This document shows positions 46,439-54,851 of a DNA stretch of 64,000 nucleotides, in pieces. The translations under genes were made by a program, and so were the position numbers. The stretch covers positions 496,001 through 560,000 of the forward strand of contig NZ_CP095487.1 of NCBI RefSeq assembly GCF_023028345.1. The letters are read 5' to 3'. Every line of letters starts with the position of its first letter. Positions within the stretch are counted from its first letter, which is position 1. The notes under the pieces are model-generated. The model was not told the origin of the DNA. It did no database searches and saw only the letters and a list, made by a program, of their open reading frames with translations. The DNA is from Halorientalis marina (GTDB taxonomy: Archaea > Halobacteriota > Halobacteria > Halobacteriales > Haloarculaceae).

Positions 46439-47017
46439 TCACCGCACTGTCGGTGCGAACCCGAGAAAGGAGAGGACGATCCCGGCACAGAAGGTCGCCG
46501 TACTGCTCGCCGCCACGGAGACGAGCGCTCCGGTCCGGTAGGGGTCGATCCCGGCGGCACGGAGCGACTCGACGACGCCCGGGCCCGCGTAGCCGACGCT
46601 CACCAGCCCGAGGGTCACGACGACGGTCAGCGTACCCGTGACGAGCCCCATCCCGCTGAAGACGGTCTCCAGACCGACGAGGCTCCAGGCGACGCGTTCG
46701 GGAACCGTCTCGAACCGCGACCGGTACGTGACGAGCGCGAGGAGGCCGAGGCCGCCGGTCCCGAGCAGGAAGATACTCCCGAGCATCAGCGTCGTCACCG
46801 TCAGCCGTGCGACCTGGGGCCCCGTCCCGAGGTAGGTCGACCGGACCGCCGCGGGCAGAAACGTCACGAGTGGGAGCGCCGCCGAGGCGGTCACGAGGAG
46901 GTAGCCACAGCGTCGGACCTTCGCCGGGAGCGACCAGCGAGTGAGAAAGCCGTGCTGTAACCGGATCAGCTCGTACTCCGAGTCCACCGGCAGGCGGTCG
47001 GTGTGGTCCTCGGACAT
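46439..47017 (-). CDS. Four-helix membrane protein
   Basis: A 192-residue protein with hydrophobic segments at about 38-58, 70-95, 108-142 and 160-185 and a short charged N-terminus. I do not recognise a family. It lies 79 bases from the flavoprotein gene, on the same strand and upstream, so a shared transcript is possible but not shown. Confidence 0.65.
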   Translation of the reverse strand: MSEDHTDRLPVDSEYELIRLQHGFLTRWSLPAKVRRCGYLLVTASAALPLVTFLPAAVRSTYLGTGPQVARLTVTTLMLGSIFLLGTGGLGLLALVTYRSRFETVPERVAWSLVGLETVFSGMGLVTGTLTVVVTLGLVSVGYAGPGVVESLRAAGIDPYRTGALVSVAASSTATFCAGIVLSFLGFAPTVR

Positions 47018-47074
47018 GGGATGCGGGTCGTTAGGACTGCCCCGTCATATGTCGTCCGGCGCCCCGGCCGTGGC

Positions 47075-47437
47075 TCACTTCGCGAGCGCCGCGAGCGGGT
47101 TCCCGACGCCGGCGAGCACACAGGCCAGCAGACCGAGGTACGTGAGCAGGCCCCAGACTGCCGCGCCGGCGAGCCACGGCGCCGCCCGGACGGCGAGGAC
47201 CGCGCCGGCGAGCAGGCCCACGAGCGCGACCCCCGGCACGCCGCGTCGCTCCCAGAGGCCGAGCGCCCGGTCGGGATACCGGAGGAAGACGAGTTCGAGC
47301 GCGAGGGCGCCGGCGGCGCCCGCGAGGACCGCAACCGGGGCCAGCAACGCGGCCGGGCCGGCGGTCGCGAGCGTGAGGGCCGCGAGCACGACGAGCCCGA
47401 GGACGGCCAGCAGACCGTCACGGTGGCGCGGCTGCAC
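47075..47437 (-). CDS. Hydrophobic membrane protein
   Basis: A 120-residue Ala/Leu/Val-rich protein with about four membrane segments and few polar residues (one conserved-looking loop, FLRYPDRALGLWERRG). No family is recognised. It is 57 bases from the next membrane protein gene on the same strand. Confidence 0.6.
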   Translation of the reverse strand: MQPRHRDGLLAVLGLVVLAALTLATAGPAALLAPVAVLAGAAGALALELVFLRYPDRALGLWERRGVPGVALVGLLAGAVLAVRAAPWLAGAAVWGLLTYLGLLACVLAGVGNPLAALAK

Positions 47438-47645
47438 GGTCGCGTGGAGGGACGTCGGCCTGATACGGTTGGCGGCGCCGGCCGGGGACCGGACGGGGGG
47501 TGCCCACCGTCCGGCCTACTGGCAACGACGGGTTCGTCGTCGGGGCGCGCGAACGCATCGGGGACGCGGGTCCCGGCGGGTCCGATACGTCCGTCGGGTC
47601 GCTGCCGTCGGTCGGTGGCAGGGACACGCCGCCGGTCGCGGCGGC

Positions 47646-48842
47646 TCAGTCGTCGTCCGTCGCCTGGTCGGTCGTGTCGGCCGTCGCCTGGTCGGTCGTG
47701 TCGGCCGTCGAGTTCTCGAGACTGCCGGTCGTGTAGCCGCGCCAGTCGTAGCGGCGCTGGAAGTACAGTGCGACGTTGACCAGCGCCAGGAGGACGGGCA
47801 CCTCGATGAGCGGGCCGACGACGGTCGCGAACGCGACGCCGGAGCCGACGCCGAAGACGGCGACGGCGACCGCGATTGCCAGCTCGAAATTGTTGCTCGC
47901 GGCGGTGAACCCGATGGCAGTCGTCGTCGTGTAGTCGGCGCCGATGCCGCGCCCCATCCCGAAGCTCACGAAGAACATCACGACGAAGTAGATCGTCAGG
48001 GGGACGGCGATCAGCAGGACGTCAGTGGGCTGGCCGACGATGCGCTCGCCCTGCATCGCGAACATCACGATCACAGTGAAAAGCAGCGCGATCAGCGTCA
48101 GCGGGCTGATCGTCGGCTCGAAGGACTCCTCGTACCACTCGACGCTTTTCGCTCTCGTGCCGACGTACCGCGAGAGGATGCCCGCCGCGAACGGGATGCC
48201 GAGGAAGATCGCGATGGCCTCGAACACCTGGGTAGGCGTGATGCCGAACGCGTCGATCTCGGCCGCCAGCGCCTCGAGGCCGAGCAGGTCGGGGACGAAC
48301 AGTGCGAAAAACCAGATGTACACGCCGTACGTGAGGATCTGGAAGACGCTGTTGAACGCGACCAGACCGGCGGCGTACTCGCTAGAGCCCTCGGCGAGTT
48401 CGTTCCAGACGAGCACCATCGCGATACAGCGGGCCATCCCGATGAACACGAGTCCGAGGAAAAACTCCGGTCGCGCCGGCAGGCCGGGGACGAGCCCGCT
48501 GAAGAAAACGAGCGCCAGCGCGAACATCAGCGTCGGGCCGATGAGCCAGTTCTGGACGAGGCTCAATCCCAGGACCTTCACGTTCTTGAAGACGGTCGGG
48601 AGCTGGCCGTAGTTCACCTTCGCCAGCGGCGGGTACATCATCAGGATGAGTCCGATCTCCACGAGATGGAGGTCCTGGATGGGCTGGGTCACCGAGGGCG
48701 CGACGTAGCCGAGCCCGACACCGACGAACATCGCACCGAAGATCCAGACGGTGAGGTACTTGTCCAGGAAGTCCATCGACCGCGGGTCGCCACAGTTCGG
48801 ACAGTCACAGTTCGGCCCGTGTTCGTGTTCGACGTTACTCAT
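47646..48842 (-). CDS. acr3: ACR3-type arsenite efflux permease
   Basis: A 398-residue bile/arsenite/riboflavin-transporter-fold protein with ten helices. The essential cysteine sits in GMARCIAMVLVWN. An extra N-terminus of about 22 residues carries CDCPNC (Cys12, 14, 17), a soft-metal motif not usual in the family. The C-terminus ends in a tandem TADTTDQA repeat encoded by a 24-base DNA repeat. It exports As(III), perhaps Sb(III). It overlaps arsR by eight bases. Confidence 0.93.
   Translation of the reverse strand: MSNVEHEHGPNCDCPNCGDPRSMDFLDKYLTVWIFGAMFVGVGLGYVAPSVTQPIQDLHLVEIGLILMMYPPLAKVNYGQLPTVFKNVKVLGLSLVQNWLIGPTLMFALALVFFSGLVPGLPARPEFFLGLVFIGMARCIAMVLVWNELAEGSSEYAAGLVAFNSVFQILTYGVYIWFFALFVPDLLGLEALAAEIDAFGITPTQVFEAIAIFLGIPFAAGILSRYVGTRAKSVEWYEESFEPTISPLTLIALLFTVIVMFAMQGERIVGQPTDVLLIAVPLTIYFVVMFFVSFGMGRGIGADYTTTTAIGFTAASNNFELAIAVAVAVFGVGSGVAFATVVGPLIEVPVLLALVNVALYFQRRYDWRGYTTGSLENSTADTTDQATADTTDQATDDD
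47661..47708. repeat. 24-base tandem repeat at the acr3 3' end
   Basis: Two perfect copies at 47661-47684 and 47685-47708, each encoding eight residues of the ADTTDQAT type. The unit is in frame, so copy number can change without loss of function. It probably varies between strains. Confidence 0.85.
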
Positions 48843-49236
48843 CGGCGCTCACACTCCCTTCGAGGACCGTCACCAGCGCTACCGCGCGGTTCGTCGCCCG
48901 GTACTTCTTCCAGCGGCCGTCCTTCCAGCCCTCGACGAGCCCCGCGTCGACGAGCGCCGAGAGGGCGTGGCTGAGTCCGCTCTCGGTCACGTCGACGACG
49001 GCGTGCAGCTCACAGACACAGAGTTCTTCCTCGGCTGCGACGAGGGCGCGAACGAGCGTGTACCGCGTCTCGTTGGCGAGTGCAGAGAGGACGTCGAGTT
49101 CGGCCGCCGCCTGTGCCGTCCCGAGCCCGGCCTCGAGCGTGGAGAGTTCGTCGAGCCGGCGCTCGACGTCCTCGGTGCGACACTCCCCGAGTTCGTCGTC
49201 GAGATATCGCCGAAGCCGTTCCGTCGCTTGTGACAT
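48835..49236 (-). CDS. arsR: ArsR-family metalloregulator
   Basis: A 133-residue winged-helix repressor. The metal-sensing pair is in ELCVCELH (about residues 71-78), immediately before the recognition helix segment VTESGLSHALSALVDAGLV. Binding of As(III) would release DNA. It is co-transcribed with acr3 (eight-base overlap). Its own operator is probably the inverted repeat at 49247-49262, between the TATA element and the start codon. Confidence 0.93.
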   Translation of the reverse strand: MSQATERLRRYLDDELGECRTEDVERRLDELSTLEAGLGTAQAAAELDVLSALANETRYTLVRALVAAEEELCVCELHAVVDVTESGLSHALSALVDAGLVEGWKDGRWKKYRATNRAVALVTVLEGSVSADE

Positions 49237-49246
49237 CGCGAAACAC

Positions 49247-49262
49247 TTGAGCAGTAGCTCAA
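49247..49262. promoter_or_regulatory. Candidate ArsR operator
   Basis: ttgagc and gctcaa flank a four-base spacer as a perfect inverted repeat. It lies between a minus-strand TATA-like element (cgattaatt, 49262-49269) and the arsR start at 49236. A repressor bound here would block transcription initiation of arsR-acr3. Confidence 0.6.
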
Positions 49263-49589
49263 TTAATCGTTTCGTTCGAAGACCGATGTCCTGGACCGGG
49301 GATGCGATATATTCGGCACTCGTTTAGGAATGGGCACGAGAGGCGGGTGTCTAGCATCCAGTGGACGCCACGGAATGAAACGCGCCCCGGGACAGTTGTC
49401 TGCACATTCAATCGAATATCGACGACGTCAGTCGCCGGCGAGTGGGCGCCAGTCGGGACGGCCCCGGACTCCGCACAGTCGCACGCGTCCGTCTCCCGCG
49501 GCAGTACTGTCGCGTCCGCGACGACTGCCCTGACCGAAAACGTCGGCGACGAAACGAACCCCATGCCCCCCTCTCGGCCCGGGCGGTCA

Positions 49590-49905
49590 ATCTCGCCGTC
49601 CGGACGGTGGGCCTGACCGAGACCCCGAACGCTGGCGACTATCACCGGAACGCGGGGGCCGATCACGTGCTCTCACCCGAACCAATCCTCGGCGAACAGC
49701 CCGTGAGCAAAGCAGTCGACGCGTTCGACCCGGGGCCCATCGACGTAGATCGGCGAGGGATTCGATATCGCGGAGAGCAACGTGGTCGAGCGGGCGGGAG
49801 CTGCCATCGCCGGTGTCTGGGCCCGGGGGAACGTCCAGCACCCACCCCCATCGGGCGCGCGATTCGACGCCAGACGCGTTCCCGGATTCGGTCGTGGGGG
49901 CACTC
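49590..49905 (+). pseudogene. Remnant of a TrkA/RCK potassium-channel-type protein
   Basis: One frame reads DYHRNAGADHVLSPEPILGE (about 49640-49690), matching the end of a TrkA-N domain (the AGAD-VLSP pattern). After a frame change near 49750, another frame reads FDIAESNVVERAGAAIAGVW and then ARGNVQHPPP (about 49761-49850), matching the start of an RCK C-terminal domain (ERTGA-I-GVW-RG, then PP). The two pieces are in order but out of frame, and no start or C-terminus is found. This suggests a decayed gene. Confidence 0.45.
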
Positions 49906-50040
49906 CACGACCCCCTGGGGCTGCCTCCCGTCCGGAGCGATCTCGGCCCAGGCGACCGCTGAACCGCTCGATCCTGCCGTGATTGGGGGTCGGTACAGCT
50001 GTCCGGCGGCTTTATCCGGCTGCTGAAACCATTCGTCGAT

Positions 50041-51471
50041 ATGCCTGAACGGCCTGTCGATGTCGAACCGGCGGGCGAGAACGTCGCCGGTGAGACACCC
50101 GCGGCTGAACCGGAAGCCGTCACCGACGACACGACAGTCCACGACGACGACGTCGAACTCGAACGGACCATCGGGCTGGTCGGCGGGCTGGCGATCGGGA
50201 TCGGGACCATGATCGGGGCGGGAATCTTCGTCTTTCCGGGGCTGGCGGCGTCCAATGCTGGCCTCGCAGCGACCCTCTCCTTTGCGATCGGCGGCCTGAT
50301 CGCGTTGCTCGTGGCGCTGCCGACCTCCGAACTCGCCACGGCGATGCCCCGGAGCGGTGGTGGCTACTACTTCATCTCGCGGGGGATGGGGACGGCGTAC
50401 GGTGCAATCGTCGGGCTGGGGCTGTGGCTGGGGCTGATGTTCGCGTCCGCGTTCTACCTGGTCGGGCTCGGTCACTACGCGAGCGCCGTGTTCGCCGAAC
50501 TCGGCATCGGACTCCCCTTCAGTCCCGTCATCGGAATCGGACTGCTGTTTGGCGTCGCACTGACGGCACTGAGTATCGGGGGGACGGAGAACACCGCGAA
50601 GATTCAGAACGCGGTCGTGGGGATCCTTCTCGTGGTGCTCACGGCTTTTCTCTCGTACGGTGTCCTCGACGCTGTGGGCGTGTTCGGCGGTGGAAGCGCG
50701 CCGGAGCAGTTCTTCTCCAGAGGGTACTTTCCGGTGTTGACGACCGCGGCGCTCGTGTTCACGTCGTATCTGGGGTTCGCCCAGGTCGCGACCGTCGCGG
50801 GCGAGATCAAACAGCCGGGTCGAAACCTCCCGCTGGCGATGGTCGGCTCGGTCCTGATCGTCACCGTCTTCTACGTCGTGACCATCTTCGTCGCGACCAG
50901 CGCGTTCGGTGCCGAACGGCTGGGAGAGTTCGGGGAGACGGCGATGGTCGAAGTAGCCCGTGACTTCCTCGGGCTGCCCGGTGCGGTCGCGATCCTGGGT
51001 GCCGGGCTGCTGGCGACGTTCTCGAGTGCGAACGCGTCGATTCTCAGCGCCTCGCGGGCGGTGTACGCACTGAGCCGTGATGCTCTGCTTCCCAGAAAGG
51101 CGAGCGAGGTCAACCTCCGGTACGGCACGCCACACGTCGCACTGCTCGCCGCCGGTGGTCCGATCCTCGTCCTCGTCGCGACCGGGCAGGTCGAACTCCT
51201 CGCGGAGGTCGCTTCCTTCCTCCATCTGATCATGTACGGGCTGATGTGCGTCGCCCTGCTCGTGTTACGACGGCGAGACCCCGAGTGGTACACCCCGAGC
51301 TACCGTGTCCCGGGATATCCGCTGGTCCCGGTCGTCGGTGCGCTGGCGAGTTTCGGACTGATTGCTTTCATGCAACTCGCGTCGATCGGTATCGGCATCG
51401 TGGTCATGTTCGTGTCGTACCTCTGGTATCGTTATTACGCTGGAGACGTCACACTCAAAGGAGACATCTGA
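50041..51471 (+). CDS. APC-family amino acid permease
   Basis: A 476-residue transporter with twelve predicted helices after an acidic N-terminus of about 38 residues. The first-helix motif [19 protein letters not shown] is the APC substrate-site loop. [16 protein letters not shown] and [15 protein letters not shown] are further hallmarks. The substrate is an amino acid or amine, not defined by sequence. It is followed two bases later by a UspA gene, a common haloarchaeal pair. Confidence 0.9.
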   Translation: MPERPVDVEPAGENVAGETPAAEPEAVTDDTTVHDDDVELERTIGLVGGLAIGIGTMIGAGIFVFPGLAASNAGLAATLSFAIGGLIALLVALPTSELATAMPRSGGGYYFISRGMGTAYGAIVGLGLWLGLMFASAFYLVGLGHYASAVFAELGIGLPFSPVIGIGLLFGVALTALSIGGTENTAKIQNAVVGILLVVLTAFLSYGVLDAVGVFGGGSAPEQFFSRGYFPVLTTAALVFTSYLGFAQVATVAGEIKQPGRNLPLAMVGSVLIVTVFYVVTIFVATSAFGAERLGEFGETAMVEVARDFLGLPGAVAILGAGLLATFSSANASILSASRAVYALSRDALLPRKASEVNLRYGTPHVALLAAGGPILVLVATGQVELLAEVASFLHLIMYGLMCVALLVLRRRDPEWYTPSYRVPGYPLVPVVGALASFGLIAFMQLASIGIGIVVMFVSYLWYRYYAGDVTLKGDI

Positions 51472-51473
51472 CC

Positions 51474-52205
51474 ATGACGGACCGACCATCGATCCTCGTC
51501 CCGATTCGCGTGCTCCAAGGCGAATCGGTCCCCGAGGGGGTTCCCGGACTCCTCGCCGACACCCACGTCGTCCTGCTCGGGTACCACGTCATCCCGGAGC
51601 AGACAGCCCCCGGACAGGCGCAGCTGCAGTTCGAGGACCGCGCCAACGACCGACTCGACGAGTACGAGGCGATGTTCGAGAAGTCGGGTGCGACCGTCGA
51701 GCGCCAGCTGGTGTTCACCCACAACGGACAGAAGACGATCGACCGGCTGACGACCGAGCACGACTGCATGGCCGTGCTCGTCCCGAACGCCACGGGGGCC
51801 GTCGAGGACGTCCTCGTCGCCGTTCGTGGTGCCGTGGGCATCGACCGCCTCGCCCGTGTCGTCGCGGGCGTGTTCGGCGACATGGACGTCTCGGTGACGC
51901 TGTACCACGTTGCCGAGGAGGACGAAACCGACGACGACGTGCAGACTCTCCTCGATGGACTGGTGGATCGACTGGGGGACCTGGGGATGGACACGTCGAC
52001 GATCGGGACACGTGTCGACCGCGATCAGGGGGCACTCGATGCGATCGTCGGGGTGGCCGACGAGTTCGACACCGTCGTCATGGGTGAATCCGACCCCTCC
52101 CTGACGACGTTCGTGTTCGGGTTACCGGCCGACCAGGTGGCTGACCGGTTTCTCGGCCCCGTCCTCGTGGTGCAGCGGGAACCTCCCCGAGAGACGGACG
52201 ACTGA
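51474..52205 (+). CDS. Universal stress protein (UspA), tandem domain
   Basis: A 243-residue protein with two UspA-like halves. The C-terminal half ends VVMGESDPSLTTFVFGLPAD and then GPVLVV, close to the G2XG9G(S/T) nucleotide motif but degenerate. It lies two bases after the permease stop, so it is probably the permease's cytoplasmic regulator. A TrkA-like remnant lies on the other side of the permease. Confidence 0.85.
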   Translation: MTDRPSILVPIRVLQGESVPEGVPGLLADTHVVLLGYHVIPEQTAPGQAQLQFEDRANDRLDEYEAMFEKSGATVERQLVFTHNGQKTIDRLTTEHDCMAVLVPNATGAVEDVLVAVRGAVGIDRLARVVAGVFGDMDVSVTLYHVAEEDETDDDVQTLLDGLVDRLGDLGMDTSTIGTRVDRDQGALDAIVGVADEFDTVVMGESDPSLTTFVFGLPADQVADRFLGPVLVVQREPPRETDD

Positions 52206-52271
52206 GTTACCCACCGTGAACCGGCCGGGTAGTACGCGCCGTTCGTCCGGGCTGCTGTCTCTCCCCCGAGT

Positions 52272-52415
52272 TCAATGATATCGATCCGCGGCTGTGATGC
52301 ACTTCGAGACGTGGATCAGGCCGAACACGCCCGCAGTGAGTCCGATCGCTGCGGGGCGGACCAATCGGACGTGTCGACTGCGACAGTCACGGAGTTGCTG
52401 GCGGGTACTCGTCAC
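52272..52415 (-). CDS. Possible 47-residue single-pass membrane peptide
   Basis: GTG at 52413-52415 opens a frame with a basic N-terminus followed by a hydrophobic segment PAAIGLTAGVFGLIHVSKCI and a short tail. Codon use is moderate. It overlaps the lipoprotein-like frame at 52387-52596 by 29 bases. The evidence is weak and no family is recognised. Confidence 0.25.
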   Translation of the reverse strand: MTSTRQQLRDCRSRHVRLVRPAAIGLTAGVFGLIHVSKCITAADRYH

Positions 52416-52596
52416 TCGTCGTACCGGATATCCGTGACGCGCTGGGGGTGGGCGTCGCAGTCCCCGCACGCGTATCCGGTCCGGCCCGCGTTCCCGTCGG
52501 CGAGTCGTCAGCTGCCGTCGGCGTTCCCGGGACGAACGCGGCACAGCCAGCGAGAAGAACCAGCGGCGCGGCGACGACGAGATGTAACGTTCGCAT
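52387..52596 (-). CDS. Short lipoprotein-like protein, possibly truncated
   Basis: ATG 52594-52596 opens MRTLHLVVAAPLVLLAGCAA, a good lipoprotein signal with lipobox LAGC. A Thr/Pro/Gly-rich tail follows, giving 69 residues. There is no folded domain. Two bases out of frame, the same stretch encodes GYACGDCDAHPQRVTDIRYD up to a stop at about 52416. That looks more protein-like than the tail, so a frameshift may have cut off a cysteine-containing C-terminus. Confidence 0.4.
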   Translation of the reverse strand: MRTLHLVVAAPLVLLAGCAAFVPGTPTAADDSPTGTRAGPDTRAGTATPTPSASRISGTTSDEYPPATP

Positions 52597-52749
52597 GCGA
52601 GTGAGTGCGTTGCAGCGAACCATAGCCGTATCGTCGGTACTCGCGCGGTGGGAAGCGGGGATCGCCGGACCGAGCACCCCGTGTCGGAAATACCTGGGCG
52701 GCACAAACTTTCTTGAGTGGCGTCATGGAACTCCCTGACGGGGGTTCCC

Positions 52750-53064
52750 GTGCTCCTCACCCGAAACGAGACAGAGATCGACAGCGACCGTTTGGTAACT
52801 GCCCTCGGGAATCCACGAGCCAGTCGCCTCCTCGTCGAAGCGACGGAACCGATGACAGTCCCGGAACTCAGCGACACCTGTGACGTCCCGCTCTCGACGG
52901 CATATCGGAAGGTCAAGCAACTCGAACGGGCGGGCCTGCTCTCGGAGTCGAGCGGATTCGACTCCCAGGGTCACCACGCCACACGCTACGAGCGAACCTT
53001 CGATTCGGTGGAGATCGATCTTGGCGACGACGGAATCTTCGTACGGATAAGCGACGGACCGTGA
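52750..53064 (+). CDS. Winged-helix transcriptional regulator
   Basis: A 104-residue ArsR/HTH-20-type protein: RASRLLVEATEPMTVPELSD, then the recognition helix in PLSTAYRKVKQLERAGLLSE and a beta-wing HHATRYERTFDSVEIDL. No metal cysteines remain. A TATA-like caaacttt near 52703-52710 favours GTG 52750 over an in-frame GTG at 52717. Its target may be itself or the divergent small lipoprotein gene. Confidence 0.75.
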   Translation: MLLTRNETEIDSDRLVTALGNPRASRLLVEATEPMTVPELSDTCDVPLSTAYRKVKQLERAGLLSESSGFDSQGHHATRYERTFDSVEIDLGDDGIFVRISDGP

Positions 53065-53158
53065 TGAACGAAGGCCGCGGAGCGACCGTCGGCTAAACGC
53101 CGACGAACGGCTGCGAGACCGGTCGGAGCCGGTTCCGGTGGACGGGACCGAATCCTGT

Positions 53159-54250
53159 TCAGACGGACATCGGTCCGGTATCGTCACCCGACTCCGCTGG
53201 CGTTTCCTGGGCGTCGGGTTCGACGCCGCGGTACCGGCGGCTCAGCAGGACCGCGAGTGCGCCGACACCGAGCAGCACCACGCCCAGTTCGACGAGTCCG
53301 CCGACCACGGGAAGGCGGGACGCGATCGCGAGTGCGACCAGTCCGGCGAGGAGCGCGGCCCACCTGTTCTCGACGCCGGCCAGCCCGACCAGCCACGTCC
53401 CCACAGCGATTCGCCCGTAGACAGCGCCGGTCCAGGCACCGAACACGAGCAGCACTACCCCGACGACCGACAGCGGGATACCGACGATAGTGAGCGCCAG
53501 CAGGACGAGCACGACCGGAATCGCGAGCAGCGCCAGCAGGCCGACACCGGTCGTTCGGAGCGGCGACTCGATCATCCGGTCGGTCGCGGCACGCGAGAAC
53601 GCGGGGAACGCAAGCAGGAGGAGGGCACCCAGCAGAAAGTTCGCGGCGAACCCGTAGCCGGTCGTCAGCCAGTCCGGAAGGAACGGTGGCTCGTCAGTTA
53701 CTGCCCCACCGAGGTCGGTCTTGGTGATCGACCCGCCGACGGCTGCGTCCGGGTTGCGCTTGAGCAGCCCGTCGTAGGTGACGTCACCACCCACTGACGA
53801 TCCAGCTGCGAGTGTGATGCTCCGGCCGGTTGCCTGGAGGTCACCCCCGACGCTGCCGCCCGGCGCGATCCGGATGACCTCGCCGGAGGCGGACACGTCA
53901 CCGTCGACGGTCCCGGCGATCAAAACGTTCCCCGCGGCCGCGTCGAGGCTCCCGCCGACGGTCGCGTTGGGTCCGACCTCGACGTCGCCGGCTGCGGCGT
54001 CGACGTCTCCGCCGACCCGCCCCGTGACTTCGACACTCCCCGCGAAGGCGTCGAGGTCACCCGTGACTGTCCCCCGGACGACGACGGACCCCGCGAATGC
54101 CTCGAGGTCACCCGTGACTGTTTCGTTCTCGTGGACGACGACGACGCCGCCAGCACGTGACTCGGCAACGGCGACACCCGGCAGAACGGACAGAACGACG
54201 ACGACGCTCAGCAGGAATGTGAGTAGTCGTGATACGGCGGATTTTCGCAT
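53159..54250 (-). CDS. Bactofilin-like membrane protein
   Basis: A 363-residue protein. The signal peptide spans residues 1 to about 28. A right-handed beta-helix of short repeats follows (TVTGDLEAFAG, TVTGDLDAFAG, RVGGDVDAAAG and so on, residues about 45-170), then about four to five membrane helices (about 205-340) and an acidic tail. The repeats resemble polymer-forming bactofilins, but here the domain is exported. It may form a surface scaffold. ATG 54248-54250 is taken; upstream GTG and TTG codons are less likely. Confidence 0.8.
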   Translation of the reverse strand: MRKSAVSRLLTFLLSVVVVLSVLPGVAVAESRAGGVVVVHENETVTGDLEAFAGSVVVRGTVTGDLDAFAGSVEVTGRVGGDVDAAAGDVEVGPNATVGGSLDAAAGNVLIAGTVDGDVSASGEVIRIAPGGSVGGDLQATGRSITLAAGSSVGGDVTYDGLLKRNPDAAVGGSITKTDLGGAVTDEPPFLPDWLTTGYGFAANFLLGALLLLAFPAFSRAATDRMIESPLRTTGVGLLALLAIPVVLVLLALTIVGIPLSVVGVVLLVFGAWTGAVYGRIAVGTWLVGLAGVENRWAALLAGLVALAIASRLPVVGGLVELGVVLLGVGALAVLLSRRYRGVEPDAQETPAESGDDTGPMSV

Positions 54251-54574
54251 ATCGCTCACCAACTGGAGAGACGGCAGGGAGCGAAATAACCTCGTACCGC
54301 CATTCTCACCGGCCGAGAACGGTGCTTATCGAACTATCGTCCATCGGGAGCGTCGTGCCGTCGTTGACTAACTGGGAGGCACGGACGAACGAGCCACGGA
54401 CCGTCGCCGGCGTCGATCACGCCGACACACCTCCTCGATTCGCAGACCCCGATTACCGAGTACTCGAAATGATTCAGAACGGGGGTGTTCTGGCCCTGGG
54501 AGTACCGGCGAGAACGCGGGATAAAACCTCTAAGATGCTTGTTTTCACTTCGGCCGGAAACCGGGAGCGCAACG
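54251..54574. other. Intergenic region between the bactofilin-like gene and tRNA cluster
   Basis: 324 bases with no supported gene. Frames across it are open but lack start signals and protein-like composition. The last 30 bases lead into the first copy of the duplicated tRNA 3' end. I see no other element. Confidence 0.45.
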
Positions 54575-54598
54575 AGTGGGCCCTGGCGGATTCGAACC
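54575..54598. repeat. Duplicate of the 3' end of the CAU tRNA
   Basis: 24 bases identical to 54678-54701, which cover the T-arm and acceptor 3' half of the tRNA at 54680-54787. The period is 103 bases. The DNA between contains inverted repeats (gcggattcgaa with ttcgaatccgc; ctcgtcgc with gcgacgag). It looks like an insertion that duplicated part of the tRNA gene, or a scar of an integrated element. Confidence 0.85.
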
Positions 54599-54679
54599 GC
54601 GGTCGCAGCAGAGCTGCTCCCTGCTTCGAATCCGCGGGCGGCACGGTCTCGTCGCTCACGGTCTGTTCGCGACGAGAAG

Positions 54680-54787
54680 TGGGCCCTGGCGGATTCGAAC
54701 CACCGACCGCCCGGTGTCCCATTTCGCCTGGCCGCTGCCAGCGCGAAAGTATGAGCCGGGTGCTATACCAGACTAAGCTAAGGGCCC
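54680..54787 (-). tRNA. tRNA with anticodon CAU (probably elongator Met), intron-containing
   Basis: The acceptor stem GGGCCCT/AGGGCCC, the D-arm, an anticodon stem CCCGG/CCGGG and a T-arm GGTGG-TTCGAAT-CCGCC all fold. The anticodon loop is CTCATA plus A when a 34-base intron (54716-54749) is removed. The intron ends sit in a canonical bulge-helix-bulge: bulge TAC, four-pair helix CTCA/TGGG, bulge ACA. Elongator tRNA-Met is known to carry an intron in haloarchaea. An AUA-reading Ile tRNA with the same anticodon is the alternative. CCA is not encoded. Confidence 0.9.
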
Positions 54788-54851
54788 TCTGTGAATTCGT
54801 TCTCGACGGCTGGACTTTAGCCTGTCGGCATGGGGAACTCGAAAACGGGGA

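Larger units (their letters stand above)
49237..50040. other. Long intergenic region between arsR and the APC permease
   Basis: About 800 bases without an intact gene. The left end holds the arsR promoter and operator. The middle, roughly 49590-49905, holds a decayed TrkA-like gene described separately. At the right, a TATA-like gctttatccgg (50009-50019) sits about 27 bases before the permease start. Between 49300 and 49590 I see nothing definite. Confidence 0.5.

Noticed and set aside
47438..47645. Possible gene between the membrane protein and acr3
   Set aside because: The frames give Pro/Thr/Arg-rich peptides without initiation signals.
54700..54750. Inverted repeats in the tRNA region as a CRISPR-like array
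   Set aside because: There are only single intron hairpins and one duplication; no regularly spaced repeats or cas genes are present anywhere in the window.
54545..54780. Open frames reading GPGGFEP and GPWRIRTT across the tRNA region
   Set aside because: These are translations of the T-arm and acceptor of the tRNA and its duplicate, a well-known misannotation; no start signal or protein-like composition.
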